Part shown: one piece after another, positions 1-6,361 of the stretch
Layout of the letters: every line of letters starts with the position of its first letter
Position numbering within the stretch: the first letter of the stretch is position 1
From: Bacillota bacterium
GTDB lineage: Bacteria > Bacillota > Clostridia > Acetivibrionales > DTU013
Assembly: GCA_023411715.1 (NCBI GenBank)
Contig: JAEYOM010000031.1
Coordinates: 1-8,934, forward strand
Length of the DNA: 8,934 bases
Direction: 5' to 3'
Position numbers and translations under genes: made by a program
The notes under the pieces: model-generated
What the model was told of the DNA's origin: nothing
The model's input: the letters and a program-made list of their open reading frames with translations, nothing else
Database searches by the model: none

Positions 1-492
1 CGAATATTCCGGTTCGAGCTTCCTGACGGTTTCTTCACTATCGACCTCAACTATATAATCGAGGCGGTTTCGCCCTGCATACAGGAAAGGCACGCCGAGC
101 GCTCTATTCAGAATTTCAGGGGCAGCCGCGGCCGTCGGCGCTTCCGAAGGGAAATTCATCTCTATGTATCCGTCTTTTTTAACGGCTGAGAGTATCCCAC
201 TCCTGGTTTTGAAAACAGCCTTCTGATCCAGCTTTAGCGCACCGGTTTCCCAAAGGATATGCGCGCTTGCCAGCGTCGCGTGTCCGCAGAGCTCCTCCTC
301 TTCCTCGGGAGTGAACCACCTTAGGTCATAAATGTCGCCCTGTTTGTACAGGAACGCGGTCTCGGACTGATTCATCTCCATTGCGATATCCTGCATCCAT
401 TTTTCATCGGCCGGGCCCTGAAGTACGCAGACTCCCGCGGGATTACCCCCGAAAGGCCTGTCGGTAAATGAGTCAACCTGGTAGATCTTCAT
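1..492 (-). CDS. PhzF-family protein (isomerase-like), 3' end outside window
   Basis: This is the N-terminal 164 residues of a PhzF-family protein; the family is usually 260 to 300 residues, so the C-terminal half lies beyond base 1. Seen in the sequence: the opening MKIYQVDSF, then FGGNPAGVCVL at about residues 14-24, NQSETAFL at 41-48, and LCGHATLASAH at 68-78, which are family hallmarks of the first half of the diaminopimelate-epimerase-like fold. Glu44 of the SET motif matches the position of the general acid/base Glu known from PhzF. The usual acidic stretch before LCGH is here a run of five Glu. The start is ATG at 492, with a GGAGG (501-505) eight bases upstream. Family members are cytoplasmic, and most are uncharacterised isomerases rather than true phenazine enzymes; no phenazine genes are visible here. 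It lies 52 nt downstream of the methyltransferase gene on the same strand and may share its transcript. The substrate is unknown. Confidence 0.93.
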   Translation of the reverse strand, partial: MKIYQVDSFTDRPFGGNPAGVCVLQGPADEKWMQDIAMEMNQSETAFLYKQGDIYDLRWFTPEEEEELCGHATLASAHILWETGALKLDQKAVFKTRSGILSAVKKDGYIEMNFPSEAPTAAAAPEILNRALGVPFLYAGRNRLDYIVEVDSEETVRKLEPEYS

Positions 493-544
493 ACACTACG
501 CCTCCATAAAGTTCTTAATTATCTATATCAATTCGGTATGCTTA

Positions 545-1339
545 TTATTTCACTTTGCGTCCGATATACAGAAGATGCATGCTCGACCCCAAAACCATTT
601 CATGATCCGCTATTTTGTAGAAGAGATCGATCCACTCCATAAAATCCTCCTCCGGCAAATTCTTCAGCGAATCCTCGCACAGTATGCCTATGCCTTCTGC
701 AGCCATCAGTTTTATAGCTTCGATGCCAAGTTTATCGAAAAATGCTCTGATTTTTGCCGGATTTTCAAAATAGGCGTCCGTAAATCCCGTGCTTTCATAA
801 TCCCTGCCGTCGTTTAACAAGCCCAGGAGAGGTTCCTTTACGGTCCCTATTTCCTGAGGCGAGTTTTTCATCCAATCCAATATCGGCGCGTAGGCCGAGA
901 TAAATGATACTATAAGTGTTCCTCCCGGTCTCAGCCGATCCAGGCACTGGCGAATGGCAGCGACGCGTTCATTTTCCTCCAGCAGGTGGTACATCGGCCC
1001 CATACAAAGGACCGTATCAAATGATTTATCCGGTAAATAGCTGTCGAGTTCCAACACATCGCCGGCAATGAACTGCCCGATCTTCACACCGGCGTTGCGG
1101 GCGTTTTCCTCCGCCTGCCTTACCAGATTTTCCGAAAGGTCGAACAATGTCACAGAGTGTCCCTGCCCGGCGAGGTATATGCTGTATCTTCCGGGGCCGC
1201 CGCCGACGTCCAGCACTTCAGAATTTTGGGCTATGTATTGATCCATTGCTTTTTTGGTCATTTCAAACTCGATCCTGTGCCTTTCGAGCCTGCCCCATTC
1301 GTCATACGCGTAATTATAGTACTCTTTCACCCTGTTCAT
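545..1339 (-). CDS. Class I SAM-dependent methyltransferase
   Basis: A 264-residue cytoplasmic methyltransferase of the Methyltransf_11/25 type. Motif I is VLDVGGGPGRYSIYLA starting at residue 42, which binds SAM through the GxGxG loop. An acidic segment LFDLSENLV follows as motif II, then GDVLEL, and motif IV is FDTVLCMGPMYHLLE with LRPGGTLIVSF after it. The length is normal for a single-domain enzyme. The frame could begin at a TTG at 1345, but a GGGAGGG ribosome binding site (about 1346-1352) abuts that TTG and sits six bases before the ATG at 1339, so the ATG is the start. An 11-bp inverted repeat lies just upstream. The PhzF-like gene follows 52 nt downstream on the same strand. The fold is certain. 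The substrate (small molecule, protein or RNA) cannot be read from the sequence. Confidence 0.94.
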   Translation of the reverse strand: MNRVKEYYNYAYDEWGRLERHRIEFEMTKKAMDQYIAQNSEVLDVGGGPGRYSIYLAGQGHSVTLFDLSENLVRQAEENARNAGVKIGQFIAGDVLELDSYLPDKSFDTVLCMGPMYHLLEENERVAAIRQCLDRLRPGGTLIVSFISAYAPILDWMKNSPQEIGTVKEPLLGLLNDGRDYESTGFTDAYFENPAKIRAFFDKLGIEAIKLMAAEGIGILCEDSLKNLPEEDFMEWIDLFYKIADHEMVLGSSMHLLYIGRKVK

Positions 1340-1379
1340 GCACAACCCTCCCTACTTGATTAAATAATTGCCATTTATA

Positions 1380-1412
1380 AAAATCAAAGGCACATCGAGT
1401 TCCTTTGATTTT
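1380..1412 (-). promoter_or_regulatory. Inverted repeat upstream of methyltransferase, possible operator/promoter
   Basis: A perfect 11-bp inverted repeat, AAAATCAAAGG ... CCTTTGATTTT, has an 11-nt centre and lies about 40 bp upstream of the methyltransferase start. Read on the minus strand, its proximal arm contains TTGATT (1387-1382), followed 17 bp later by TTTAAT (1364-1359), a weak sigma-A-like pair. That would start transcription almost at the ribosome binding site, which is a drawback. The arm is also followed by a T-rich stretch, so a weak hairpin cannot be ruled out. The symmetry and position suggest a regulator binding site; this is inference. Confidence 0.35.
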
Positions 1413-1494
1413 GAACTAGACTTCGCAAAGCTTATTGCGCAACACACACGTTTCTTTATTATGCTGTGCAGCAATTTCGCCATATTTCATTGCT

Positions 1495-1572
1495 AAAAAC
1501 CCCGCGGAGTCACATATTCGGATCTGACAGCAAAAGCTATCTGTCTCGATCCGCCGATGTGACTCCGCAGGG
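1495..1572 (-). terminator. Long hairpin followed by T5, intrinsic terminator
   Basis: On the minus strand CCC-T-GCGGAGTCACAT (1572-1557) pairs with ATGTGACTCCGCGGG (1515-1501), giving a perfect 12-bp stem closed at its base by three more G-C pairs after a single bulged base. Inside, after a 3x3 internal loop, CGGATC pairs with GATCCG, then GACAG pairs with CTGTC around an apical loop of about 10 nt. The stem is followed directly by G and TTTTT (1499-1495). The plus strand has no T-run after its copy, so termination is predicted only for minus-strand transcripts. The stem is longer than a typical intrinsic terminator. Confidence 0.7.
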
Positions 1573-1655
1573 TATTAACCGCGTGTAGGGCAGCGCCCCT
1601 CTGCCGCTTGGACCGGGCATGTGGACGCCGGCCCCTAAGCAAACTCACATATAAG

Positions 1656-1771
1656 ATTATCCGCTGAAGGCGGTATAATCGACCTCTATTCTATGCAGCG
1701 CAGCTGCTTTATTATTATCCACCGAAGGCGGTATAATCGACCTCTATTCTATGCAGCACAGCTACTTTATT
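1656..1771. repeat. 58-bp tandem duplication, two copies
   Basis: Copy 1 spans 1656-1713 and copy 2 spans 1714-1771. They are directly adjacent, of equal length, and differ at four positions with no indels. Each copy holds two short inverted repeats. The first is ATTAT-CCGC.../...GCGG-T-ATAAT, with one bulged base. The second is GCAGC/GCTGC (GCAGC/GCTAC in copy 2). On the minus strand two of the four differences fall in stems and leave G-U pairs, one falls in a loop, and one opens a loop-closing pair. Confidence 0.9.
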
Positions 1772-1789
1772 ACAGCATTATTTTGAAAC

Positions 1790-1818
1790 ATTTTTACATA
1801 TCTTTACCATTTTGTCAA
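1790..1818 (-). promoter_or_regulatory. Sigma-A-type promoter driving the candidate RNA
   Basis: On the minus strand a perfect -35 box TTGACA (1818-1813) is followed after 17 bp by AAAAAT (1795-1790) as the -10. An upstream TG (1798-1797) makes this an extended -10 (TGnAAAAAT). The expected start is near 1783, just ahead of the tandem repeat. No protein-coding start with a ribosome binding site follows before the terminator at about 1495. Confidence 0.6.
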
Positions 1819-1820
1819 TA

Positions 1821-1837
1821 GCAAAATTGAATTTTGC
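1821..1837. promoter_or_regulatory. Inverted repeat abutting the -35 box
   Basis: GCAAAAT-TGA-ATTTTGC is a 7-bp perfect inverted repeat with a 3-nt centre, ending two bases upstream of the TTGACA box. A further 6-bp inverted repeat made of two CTGCAG sites lies at 1846-1862, close to the end of the HAD gene. The first could be an operator for the adjacent promoter. Either could be the 3' end of the HAD transcript, although neither is followed by a T-run. Confidence 0.3.
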
Positions 1838-1872
1838 AGTTTCCCCTGCAGATCCTCTGCAGCTTTGACAGA

Positions 1873-2535
1873 TCACCTCCTGAAACCGCCAAGCAAAACA
1901 TTTTCCAGTTCCCCTACAGTCTCAACGATTTCGTCCGCTCCGGCCTCCTTGAGCTCTTCATAACCCCCGTATCCGAATAATACTCCGATACACATGATAC
2001 CAACCTCTTTCGCCCCAATCACATCGTGCTTCCTGTCACCGACCATTACCACACTGTCTGCACCTATTCCTGCAGTATCCAAAGCGTACCGTATGACTTC
2101 GCCCTTTTTGCCCCTCGTACCGTCCATTTCACACCCACATGTGAGATCGAAGTATTTCATTATATCGAAATGCTCAAGTATGATGTCTGCGAATATCTTA
2201 GGCTTGGATGTGGCAAGGATCACCTTTATTCCGTTGTCCTTCAGCTTTTCCAGCATTTCCTTTATACCCGGGTACAACTTGTTTTCGTAGATACCGGTAT
2301 CTCTGAAATACTCCCTGTATTTTTCAATGCCGGCCAGCGCCTGCTCCTCGTTGAACCCACAATACTCCATAAATGAATCCTTGAGCGGAGGGCCGATAAA
2401 TTTATAGAGCTCACCCAGGTCATCTGTTTGAATACCGAATGACTCAAGCGCATATGCCACCGATTTTGTGATCCCAAGTGCGGGATCGGTCAATGTTCCG
2501 TCAAGATCGAACAATACTGCATTTTTATTTTGCAT
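1873..2535 (-). CDS. HAD-superfamily hydrolase (Gph / 5'-nucleotidase-like phosphatase)
   Basis: A 220-residue cytoplasmic phosphatase of HAD subfamily IA with an alpha-helical C1 cap. Motif I is LFDLDGTLTD, with nucleophile Asp10 and general acid/base Asp12. Motif II is ILATSKP at about 106-112, the motif III lysine lies in RGKKGEV at about 141-147, and motif IV is GDRKHDVIGA at 166-175, with Asp167 and Asp171 for Mg2+. The cap occupies about residues 17-85. The arrangement resembles phosphoglycolate phosphatase and the HAD 5'-nucleotidase group; motif wording leans to the latter, but the substrate is not decided by sequence alone. The frame stays open upstream to 2844, overlapping the permease gene, but GGGAGA (2541-2546) five bases before the ATG at 2535 and the universal position of motif I fix the start. 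An extended -10 upstream suggests its own promoter. Confidence 0.94.
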   Translation of the reverse strand: MQNKNAVLFDLDGTLTDPALGITKSVAYALESFGIQTDDLGELYKFIGPPLKDSFMEYCGFNEEQALAGIEKYREYFRDTGIYENKLYPGIKEMLEKLKDNGIKVILATSKPKIFADIILEHFDIMKYFDLTCGCEMDGTRGKKGEVIRYALDTAGIGADSVVMVGDRKHDVIGAKEVGIMCIGVLFGYGGYEELKEAGADEIVETVGELENVLLGGFRR

Positions 2536-2761
2536 ATGTTTCTCCCATCTTTTTATCATTCTTTTTATTCTATCATAATATCTGGATGAGGCGATCAAAT
2601 AAACCTGAAAGAAAAACAGATTTTCATAAACAAATTGTGACGAGCCAATCTTATAAATAAAGTCGACGCGGGTACATGGCTCGGGGATCGCACTGAACCG
2701 ACCGAAGGCGTAACCGGTAAAAACGTAAAGGGCGAAATTGTCTGTGAAGTCCTTATCAGAC
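2536..2761. other. Spacer between permease and HAD genes, with possible plus-strand gene relic
   Basis: These 226 bp separate the end of the transporter operon from the HAD gene. No clear terminator for the operon is visible. On the plus strand a reading frame from just after a TGA (2638-2640) to a TAA (2770-2772) has no start codon, but its translation (containing VDAGTWLGDRTEPTEG and GEIVCEVLIRPNN) has a protein-like composition. The minus-strand frame through the same bases is also open but less protein-like. The plus-strand reading may be the C-terminal remnant of a lost gene. I do not recognise its family. Confidence 0.25.
2567..2575 (-). promoter_or_regulatory. Extended -10 element upstream of the HAD gene
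   Basis: TGATAGAAT on the minus strand (TG at 2575-2574, TAGAAT at 2572-2567) matches the extended -10 pattern TGnTAtAAT at all but one base. It would start transcription near 2560, about 15 nt before the ribosome binding site at 2546-2541. There is no good -35 at the normal distance; the closest, TTGATC, is 20 bp away, so this would rely on the extended -10. Confidence 0.4.
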
Positions 2762-4186
2762 CTAATAACTAATGCCGCTTTCATTCTGAGCCTTGTTTGC
2801 GATAATGCCATCGCATTTTGAAATACATAGAAGGTAGCACACATGAAATATTAGCATTACCGAGGCGGGAATGACCGATATGCCCGGTGAAAGCGAAAAA
2901 GCCATTGTACAGGCAATAGTAAGGGTATTGCCGATTAAGGAAGCCAGAATAAAGTATTTGACCAATTCCGCGGCTTTAATTCCCAAAATGGAGAAAAGCC
3001 TGACGCTGCCGACACTTAGAATGAAGAAAACCGATGATATGGATAGGGCAATTATATTCAGTCCCATTGATGATGAGAAAACAAGCTCGGATTGGGAAGG
3101 GTTGCAACCAAGGCTCCGGTTATGTGAAATTAATGCGGCTTTGATACTGTCAATATAGAATTTTATATCGAATATATTGTCATACGGTATGTATTTGGGG
3201 TCTATGTAGATATCCGGCAAGGTATATTTGATGACAAGAAAACCCGCTGTGGCATAAAACACAATGATCACCGCCATTTTAATAATGACTTGGATTTGTG
3301 ATTTTATTACTTCACGGATATATTCTTCACGGCAGCGTGTCATGAGTATGTTCGCATACCGGCGCAAAAGCCTGTATCCCAACTTTAGCGAAATAAAAAA
3401 CGATATTAGAAATATCAAAAAGACGAAGATATCCCTGGTTTGCGAAATAACCGCGTCTTTCACATAGAAGTCGATAATCCTGCAGCCATTTGCCGGCGTA
3501 TTCAAGCTATCGTTGAGAACCTGTTCCAGCTTCTCTATTCTAAATCTGTCAGTATTCAGCGATTCTCCCTTTATTATTACGCTTTGTACGGCTATTCCGC
3601 CGTAATCTCTAACACTTTTGTAAGGTACGTATACCCTGTCTTCCCCATCCGAACCCAGGAATGATAGAACTGATCCGTCTGTTTTATATATTCCTGCAAT
3701 CACATATATCTGCCCTGATATTTTCACCTTATACCCCAGCGTATCATAGCTTGAGAATAAGCTTGCGCAAAGCTTGTCGGAAATGATAACCGAATTCAGC
3801 CCGAATTGATCGTCTTTATCTTGAAAAAAATTACCCGCCACCATTTTTATATTAAGAAATTCAAAACTGCCACTGTCGCACAATACGTTTCTTACTTTGA
3901 AACTTTTATTGGCGCAAGTCAAAACCGATGTTATTTCGCTGGAAAATGAAACCTGGCAATTATCGTATCTGCTTTTTAGCAGCTGAATATCTTTATATTT
4001 CAACACAGGAGAAATATTTGCATCGTCTTTTGCTGCATTTATCTCGATCCTTTTCAGGGAGGTCCCGCCGGCAGACTCCTTTAAGGTTTGTACCAGACTC
4101 CCCGAGATATTTACGCAGAAAACCGCAATACATGTAAATATGATATATCTTTTGACCAGAAATTTTCTGATAAGCCCGGCGTTCAA
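2762..4186 (-). CDS. MacB/FtsX-like ABC-transporter permease, divergent
   Basis: A membrane protein of 474 residues. The layout is one membrane segment at about residues 13-33, a large extracytoplasmic domain of about 210 residues, and then about five further hydrophobic segments (near 252-271, 302-321, 374-394, 410-431 and 436-456). The extracytoplasmic part has the run of features seen in MacB periplasmic-core domains, such as IKMVAGNFF, SVIISDKLCASLF, LGYKVKISGQIYVIAGI and DRVYVPY. Family members move no substrate through a pore but couple ATP use in the cytoplasm to extracytoplasmic motion. A canonical member has four membrane helices; the extra pair at the end is unusual. TTG codons at 4189 and 4186 are the only starts near the ribosome binding site. 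GAGGTGAT overlaps the stop of the adaptor gene and leaves proper spacing only for 4186, so the two genes are probably translationally coupled. No partner ATPase gene is visible downstream. Confidence 0.8.
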   Translation of the reverse strand: MNAGLIRKFLVKRYIIFTCIAVFCVNISGSLVQTLKESAGGTSLKRIEINAAKDDANISPVLKYKDIQLLKSRYDNCQVSFSSEITSVLTCANKSFKVRNVLCDSGSFEFLNIKMVAGNFFQDKDDQFGLNSVIISDKLCASLFSSYDTLGYKVKISGQIYVIAGIYKTDGSVLSFLGSDGEDRVYVPYKSVRDYGGIAVQSVIIKGESLNTDRFRIEKLEQVLNDSLNTPANGCRIIDFYVKDAVISQTRDIFVFLIFLISFFISLKLGYRLLRRYANILMTRCREEYIREVIKSQIQVIIKMAVIIVFYATAGFLVIKYTLPDIYIDPKYIPYDNIFDIKFYIDSIKAALISHNRSLGCNPSQSELVFSSSMGLNIIALSISSVFFILSVGSVRLFSILGIKAAELVKYFILASLIGNTLTIACTMAFSLSPGISVIPASVMLIFHVCYLLCISKCDGIIANKAQNESGISY

Positions 4187-4190
4187 CAAA

Positions 4191-5462
4191 TCACCTCAGT
4201 TTCACCTGCACCTTATCCAGCAGCAAAGGCTTGGAGCTGTATGACACAACCTTGGTATCGACCTCGATGGAGGCATTTATAGCGGAGTTGAAGGCGTCCG
4301 AGTCCAGAATGGAGACTTTCACCCTTTCGGCGTACTCCTCCTCTCCGAGCGGCCCTTTCACATTTTTCAAAACATAGACGTATTCCATGCCGCCGGACTT
4401 AACAATGGCACTATTGGGTACTATCATATTATAAACCTTACTATTCTTTGTAACAGAAACATCTAGTATCAGGCCGCTCTTTTGTTCGCCGTTTTCAATG
4501 CCTACAAGCGATGTAAATTGGTATTCACCCTTGTCCGCAAGATATTCCTTTTGCGCGATTTCACCTTTGATTATCAATTCCTCGGGGTTCGCCGCTTCAA
4601 ATGTCACCTGATCCCCGGCATTTACCAACCTGGCTTTTTCCGTGTTTAAATTCCACTTTACAGCTACCGTATCACCCTTGGGAATAACTTCAAATAGCAG
4701 CTGGCCTTTTGGTATTTGCATCCCATTTTCTGCAAATATGGCGCTTATAACGCCGTCATAACCGCAGATAATCTCGCCGCCAGCCATTAAGTTCCTCTCG
4801 GAATCCTTTAGTTCGGATTTTTTTGCGTCGATATCTATTTGCATTTTCTTGTGTTGCAGATTATATTCAGTTTTTTTGTTCTTGTATATCTGAATACTTT
4901 CTTCATAACTTTGCTTGGTGTTTTCATAATCTTTCTGTGCATTCAGCAAATTCTGTTTTGTTTCACCGCCGGCTTTGTATAAATCATTAATCCGATCCAA
5001 AGTATCCCGACACGATTCGGCTTCTTTCTTAAGCCGGTTTATTTCATTTTGCGAAGATATTTCATAGACATTGTAAAAGTCATTTTCAAACTTCTCCATG
5101 TCTATTTCCAGACTGTCTATTTCGCGTTTTTTATCTTCTATTTCCTGTTCGATGCCATTCTGGTCGACAAGTGCCAGGACAGTACCTTTTGTTACCTGTT
5201 GGCGGGGCGTCACCTTAATTTCGATACTGCCGTAATTGCCATATGCACGGATTTTTTCGGCACTTAACGGTTCTACCGTACCTGAAGCCAGAATGGTGTT
5301 GTTGATGCGCCCTTCGATAACGTCAGCCGCCTCCACTTCGGGGAGCAATAAATTATCGATTGTCTTTGAAAAAAAAGTCAGTACCAAGAGTAAAACCATA
5401 AAAACAAAAGATATCTTTCTTATAGCTTTCTTTCTTTTTTCATAATTTACAACAGTCTCCAT
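4191..5462 (-). CDS. HlyD/MacA-type membrane-fusion (adaptor) protein
   Basis: A 423-residue periplasmic-adaptor-type protein. It has a positively charged cytoplasmic N-terminus (YEKRKKAIRK), one membrane anchor at about 17-33, a first half-lipoyl domain at about 57-100 (RAYGNYGSIEIKV, VTKGTVLALV), a long Glu/Lys/Gln-rich alpha-helical hairpin at about 105-225, a second half-lipoyl segment (GGEIICGYDGVISAIF ... IPKGQLLFEV) and then beta-barrel and membrane-proximal domains. In Bacillota such proteins are anchored in the membrane and reach outward, normally bridging a MacB-like permease to an exported substrate. Possible starts are GTG 5471, ATG 5468 and ATG 5462. AGGTGAT at 5473-5467 overlaps the first two and lies four bases before the third, so 5462 is chosen. 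The gap to the preceding permease gene is 16 nt, and the MacB/FtsX-like gene follows directly. The domain order is clear; the transported substrate is unknown. Confidence 0.9.
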   Translation of the reverse strand: METVVNYEKRKKAIRKISFVFMVLLLVLTFFSKTIDNLLLPEVEAADVIEGRINNTILASGTVEPLSAEKIRAYGNYGSIEIKVTPRQQVTKGTVLALVDQNGIEQEIEDKKREIDSLEIDMEKFENDFYNVYEISSQNEINRLKKEAESCRDTLDRINDLYKAGGETKQNLLNAQKDYENTKQSYEESIQIYKNKKTEYNLQHKKMQIDIDAKKSELKDSERNLMAGGEIICGYDGVISAIFAENGMQIPKGQLLFEVIPKGDTVAVKWNLNTEKARLVNAGDQVTFEAANPEELIIKGEIAQKEYLADKGEYQFTSLVGIENGEQKSGLILDVSVTKNSKVYNMIVPNSAIVKSGGMEYVYVLKNVKGPLGEEEYAERVKVSILDSDAFNSAINASIEVDTKVVSYSSKPLLLDKVQVKLR

Positions 5463-5478
5463 ACTCATCACCTGCCGT

Positions 5479-6351
5479 TTATTTTATCCCGGATAATTGA
5501 ATTCCTTCTATAAAGTAATTTTCGCAATACAAGAACAATAATACTGCAGGCAGCATATATAATACGCCGCATGCAAATGCTACATCCAAATTACCTTCAT
5601 TAATTTTTGAAAGAAAAATGGACAAAGGGTGCATGTTTTCATTCTTCAGAAATATCAAAGGCTGCTCTACCATGTTCCAATAATCGATGAAAACAAGGAT
5701 AGCCAGCGACGCAATGCCGGACTTGCACTGCGGGACGACTATTTTTGCAAATATGCCGGGATATCCCGCACCGTCGATTTTCGCTGCCTCTATATACTCA
5801 TCGGGCAGGCTGCGCATAAATTGCCTCATGAGAAAAACACCGAATGTTGAAAAGATACCAGGTAAAATTACCGCCAGGTAATTACCCATGATATTCAATT
5901 TGTTTAGAACAAGATAATTTGGAACCAAAGTGACTTGAAACGGCATCATCATAACAATAATGTAAACAAAAAAGATTTGATCCCTGAACCGGAATTTCAA
6001 CTTGGAGAATCCGAAGGCAGCCAAAGTGGAAAATACGATCTGACCTGCTACAATAGGCGTTGTCATTATGACGGAATTCCAAAACATAATAAGGAATTTA
6101 GGTTTCCTCAATAGCAGATGATAATATTGTATGGCCGTTACCTTCTGAGGTATGAGTGCCATCGATGCATAATCCTTCCTGGTCGAGTCTGCCGATGCTA
6201 TGAAATTAAGCATGCCGTAGTTACCTGTGATTTCATCGGGCTTCATGAATGAGTTTGCCAGCATATATATAAGCGGAAACACGCATATAAGTACCCCGCA
6301 CAAGGCCAAGGCATATATTATTGTTTTTTTCAGCTTTTTCATTTCATGCAT
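5479..6351 (-). CDS. Carbohydrate-type ABC transporter permease, MalG/UgpE family
   Basis: A 290-residue inner-membrane permease of the CUT1 type with about six membrane segments. The cytoplasmic EAA loop, EYIEAAKIDGAGYPGIFAKI with a conserved proline after it (about residues 185-207), is the ATPase docking site and is well preserved. The N-terminal helix is followed by SFMKPDEITG, typical of MalG-like partners, and the C-terminus IEGIQLSGIK is also family-typical. An upstream in-frame TTG at 6390 lies inside the preceding gene. AGGAG at 6363-6359 is seven bases before the ATG at 6351, which is therefore the start. The protein pairs with the MalF-like permease encoded just upstream (10-nt gap) to form the importer channel. 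The substrate is likely a sugar or glycoside by family, though CUT1-type sets can also carry other solutes. Confidence 0.95.
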   Translation of the reverse strand: MHEMKKLKKTIIYALALCGVLICVFPLIYMLANSFMKPDEITGNYGMLNFIASADSTRKDYASMALIPQKVTAIQYYHLLLRKPKFLIMFWNSVIMTTPIVAGQIVFSTLAAFGFSKLKFRFRDQIFFVYIIVMMMPFQVTLVPNYLVLNKLNIMGNYLAVILPGIFSTFGVFLMRQFMRSLPDEYIEAAKIDGAGYPGIFAKIVVPQCKSGIASLAILVFIDYWNMVEQPLIFLKNENMHPLSIFLSKINEGNLDVAFACGVLYMLPAVLLFLYCENYFIEGIQLSGIK

Positions 6352-6361
6352 ATATGCTCTC

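Larger units (their letters stand above)
1495..1783 (-). ncRNA. Candidate structured small RNA or leader RNA (unrecognised class)
   Basis: Most of the roughly 530-bp gap between the HAD gene and the methyltransferase gene looks like a self-contained minus-strand RNA unit. It has a promoter at 1790-1818, a predicted start near 1783, a 58-bp tandem repeat with two small hairpins per copy, and a GC-rich block (about 1565-1640) that can form GGCAG/CTGCC and GGGC/GCCC hairpins. It ends in a long hairpin with T5 near 1495. Two of the four differences between the repeat copies turn Watson-Crick pairs into G-U pairs on the minus strand, as expected for an RNA read in this direction. It does not match any riboswitch or housekeeping RNA that I recognise. 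It could be a free-standing small RNA, or an attenuated leader for the methyltransferase gene, whose start lies about 155 nt beyond the terminator. A 27-codon reading frame (1620-1537) lies inside it. Confidence 0.5.

Noticed and set aside
575..817. Plus-strand open frame inside the methyltransferase gene.
   Set aside because: It is the complement of a gene with clear SAM-binding motifs and has no ribosome binding site or recognisable domain.
1568..1582. Plus-strand AGGGTATTAACCGCG resembling the T-box consensus AGGGTGGnACCGCG.
   Set aside because: The spacing differs by one base, the middle does not match, no specifier stem or following terminator is visible on the plus strand, and no plus-strand gene lies downstream.
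1656..1771. Tandem repeat as a CRISPR array or insertion-sequence end.
   Set aside because: There are only two directly adjacent copies with no unique spacer between them, and no transposase or flanking target duplication is visible.
2641..2683. CGAGCCA ... TGGCTCG inverted repeat as a terminator for the transporter operon.
   Set aside because: Only 7 bp with a 29-nt loop and no T-run after it on the minus strand.
2535..2844. Upstream extension of the HAD reading frame by about 100 residues.
   Set aside because: It overlaps the permease gene, has no ribosome binding site at its far end, and would put HAD motif I more than 100 residues from the N-terminus; the ATG at 2535 has a well-spaced GGGAGA.
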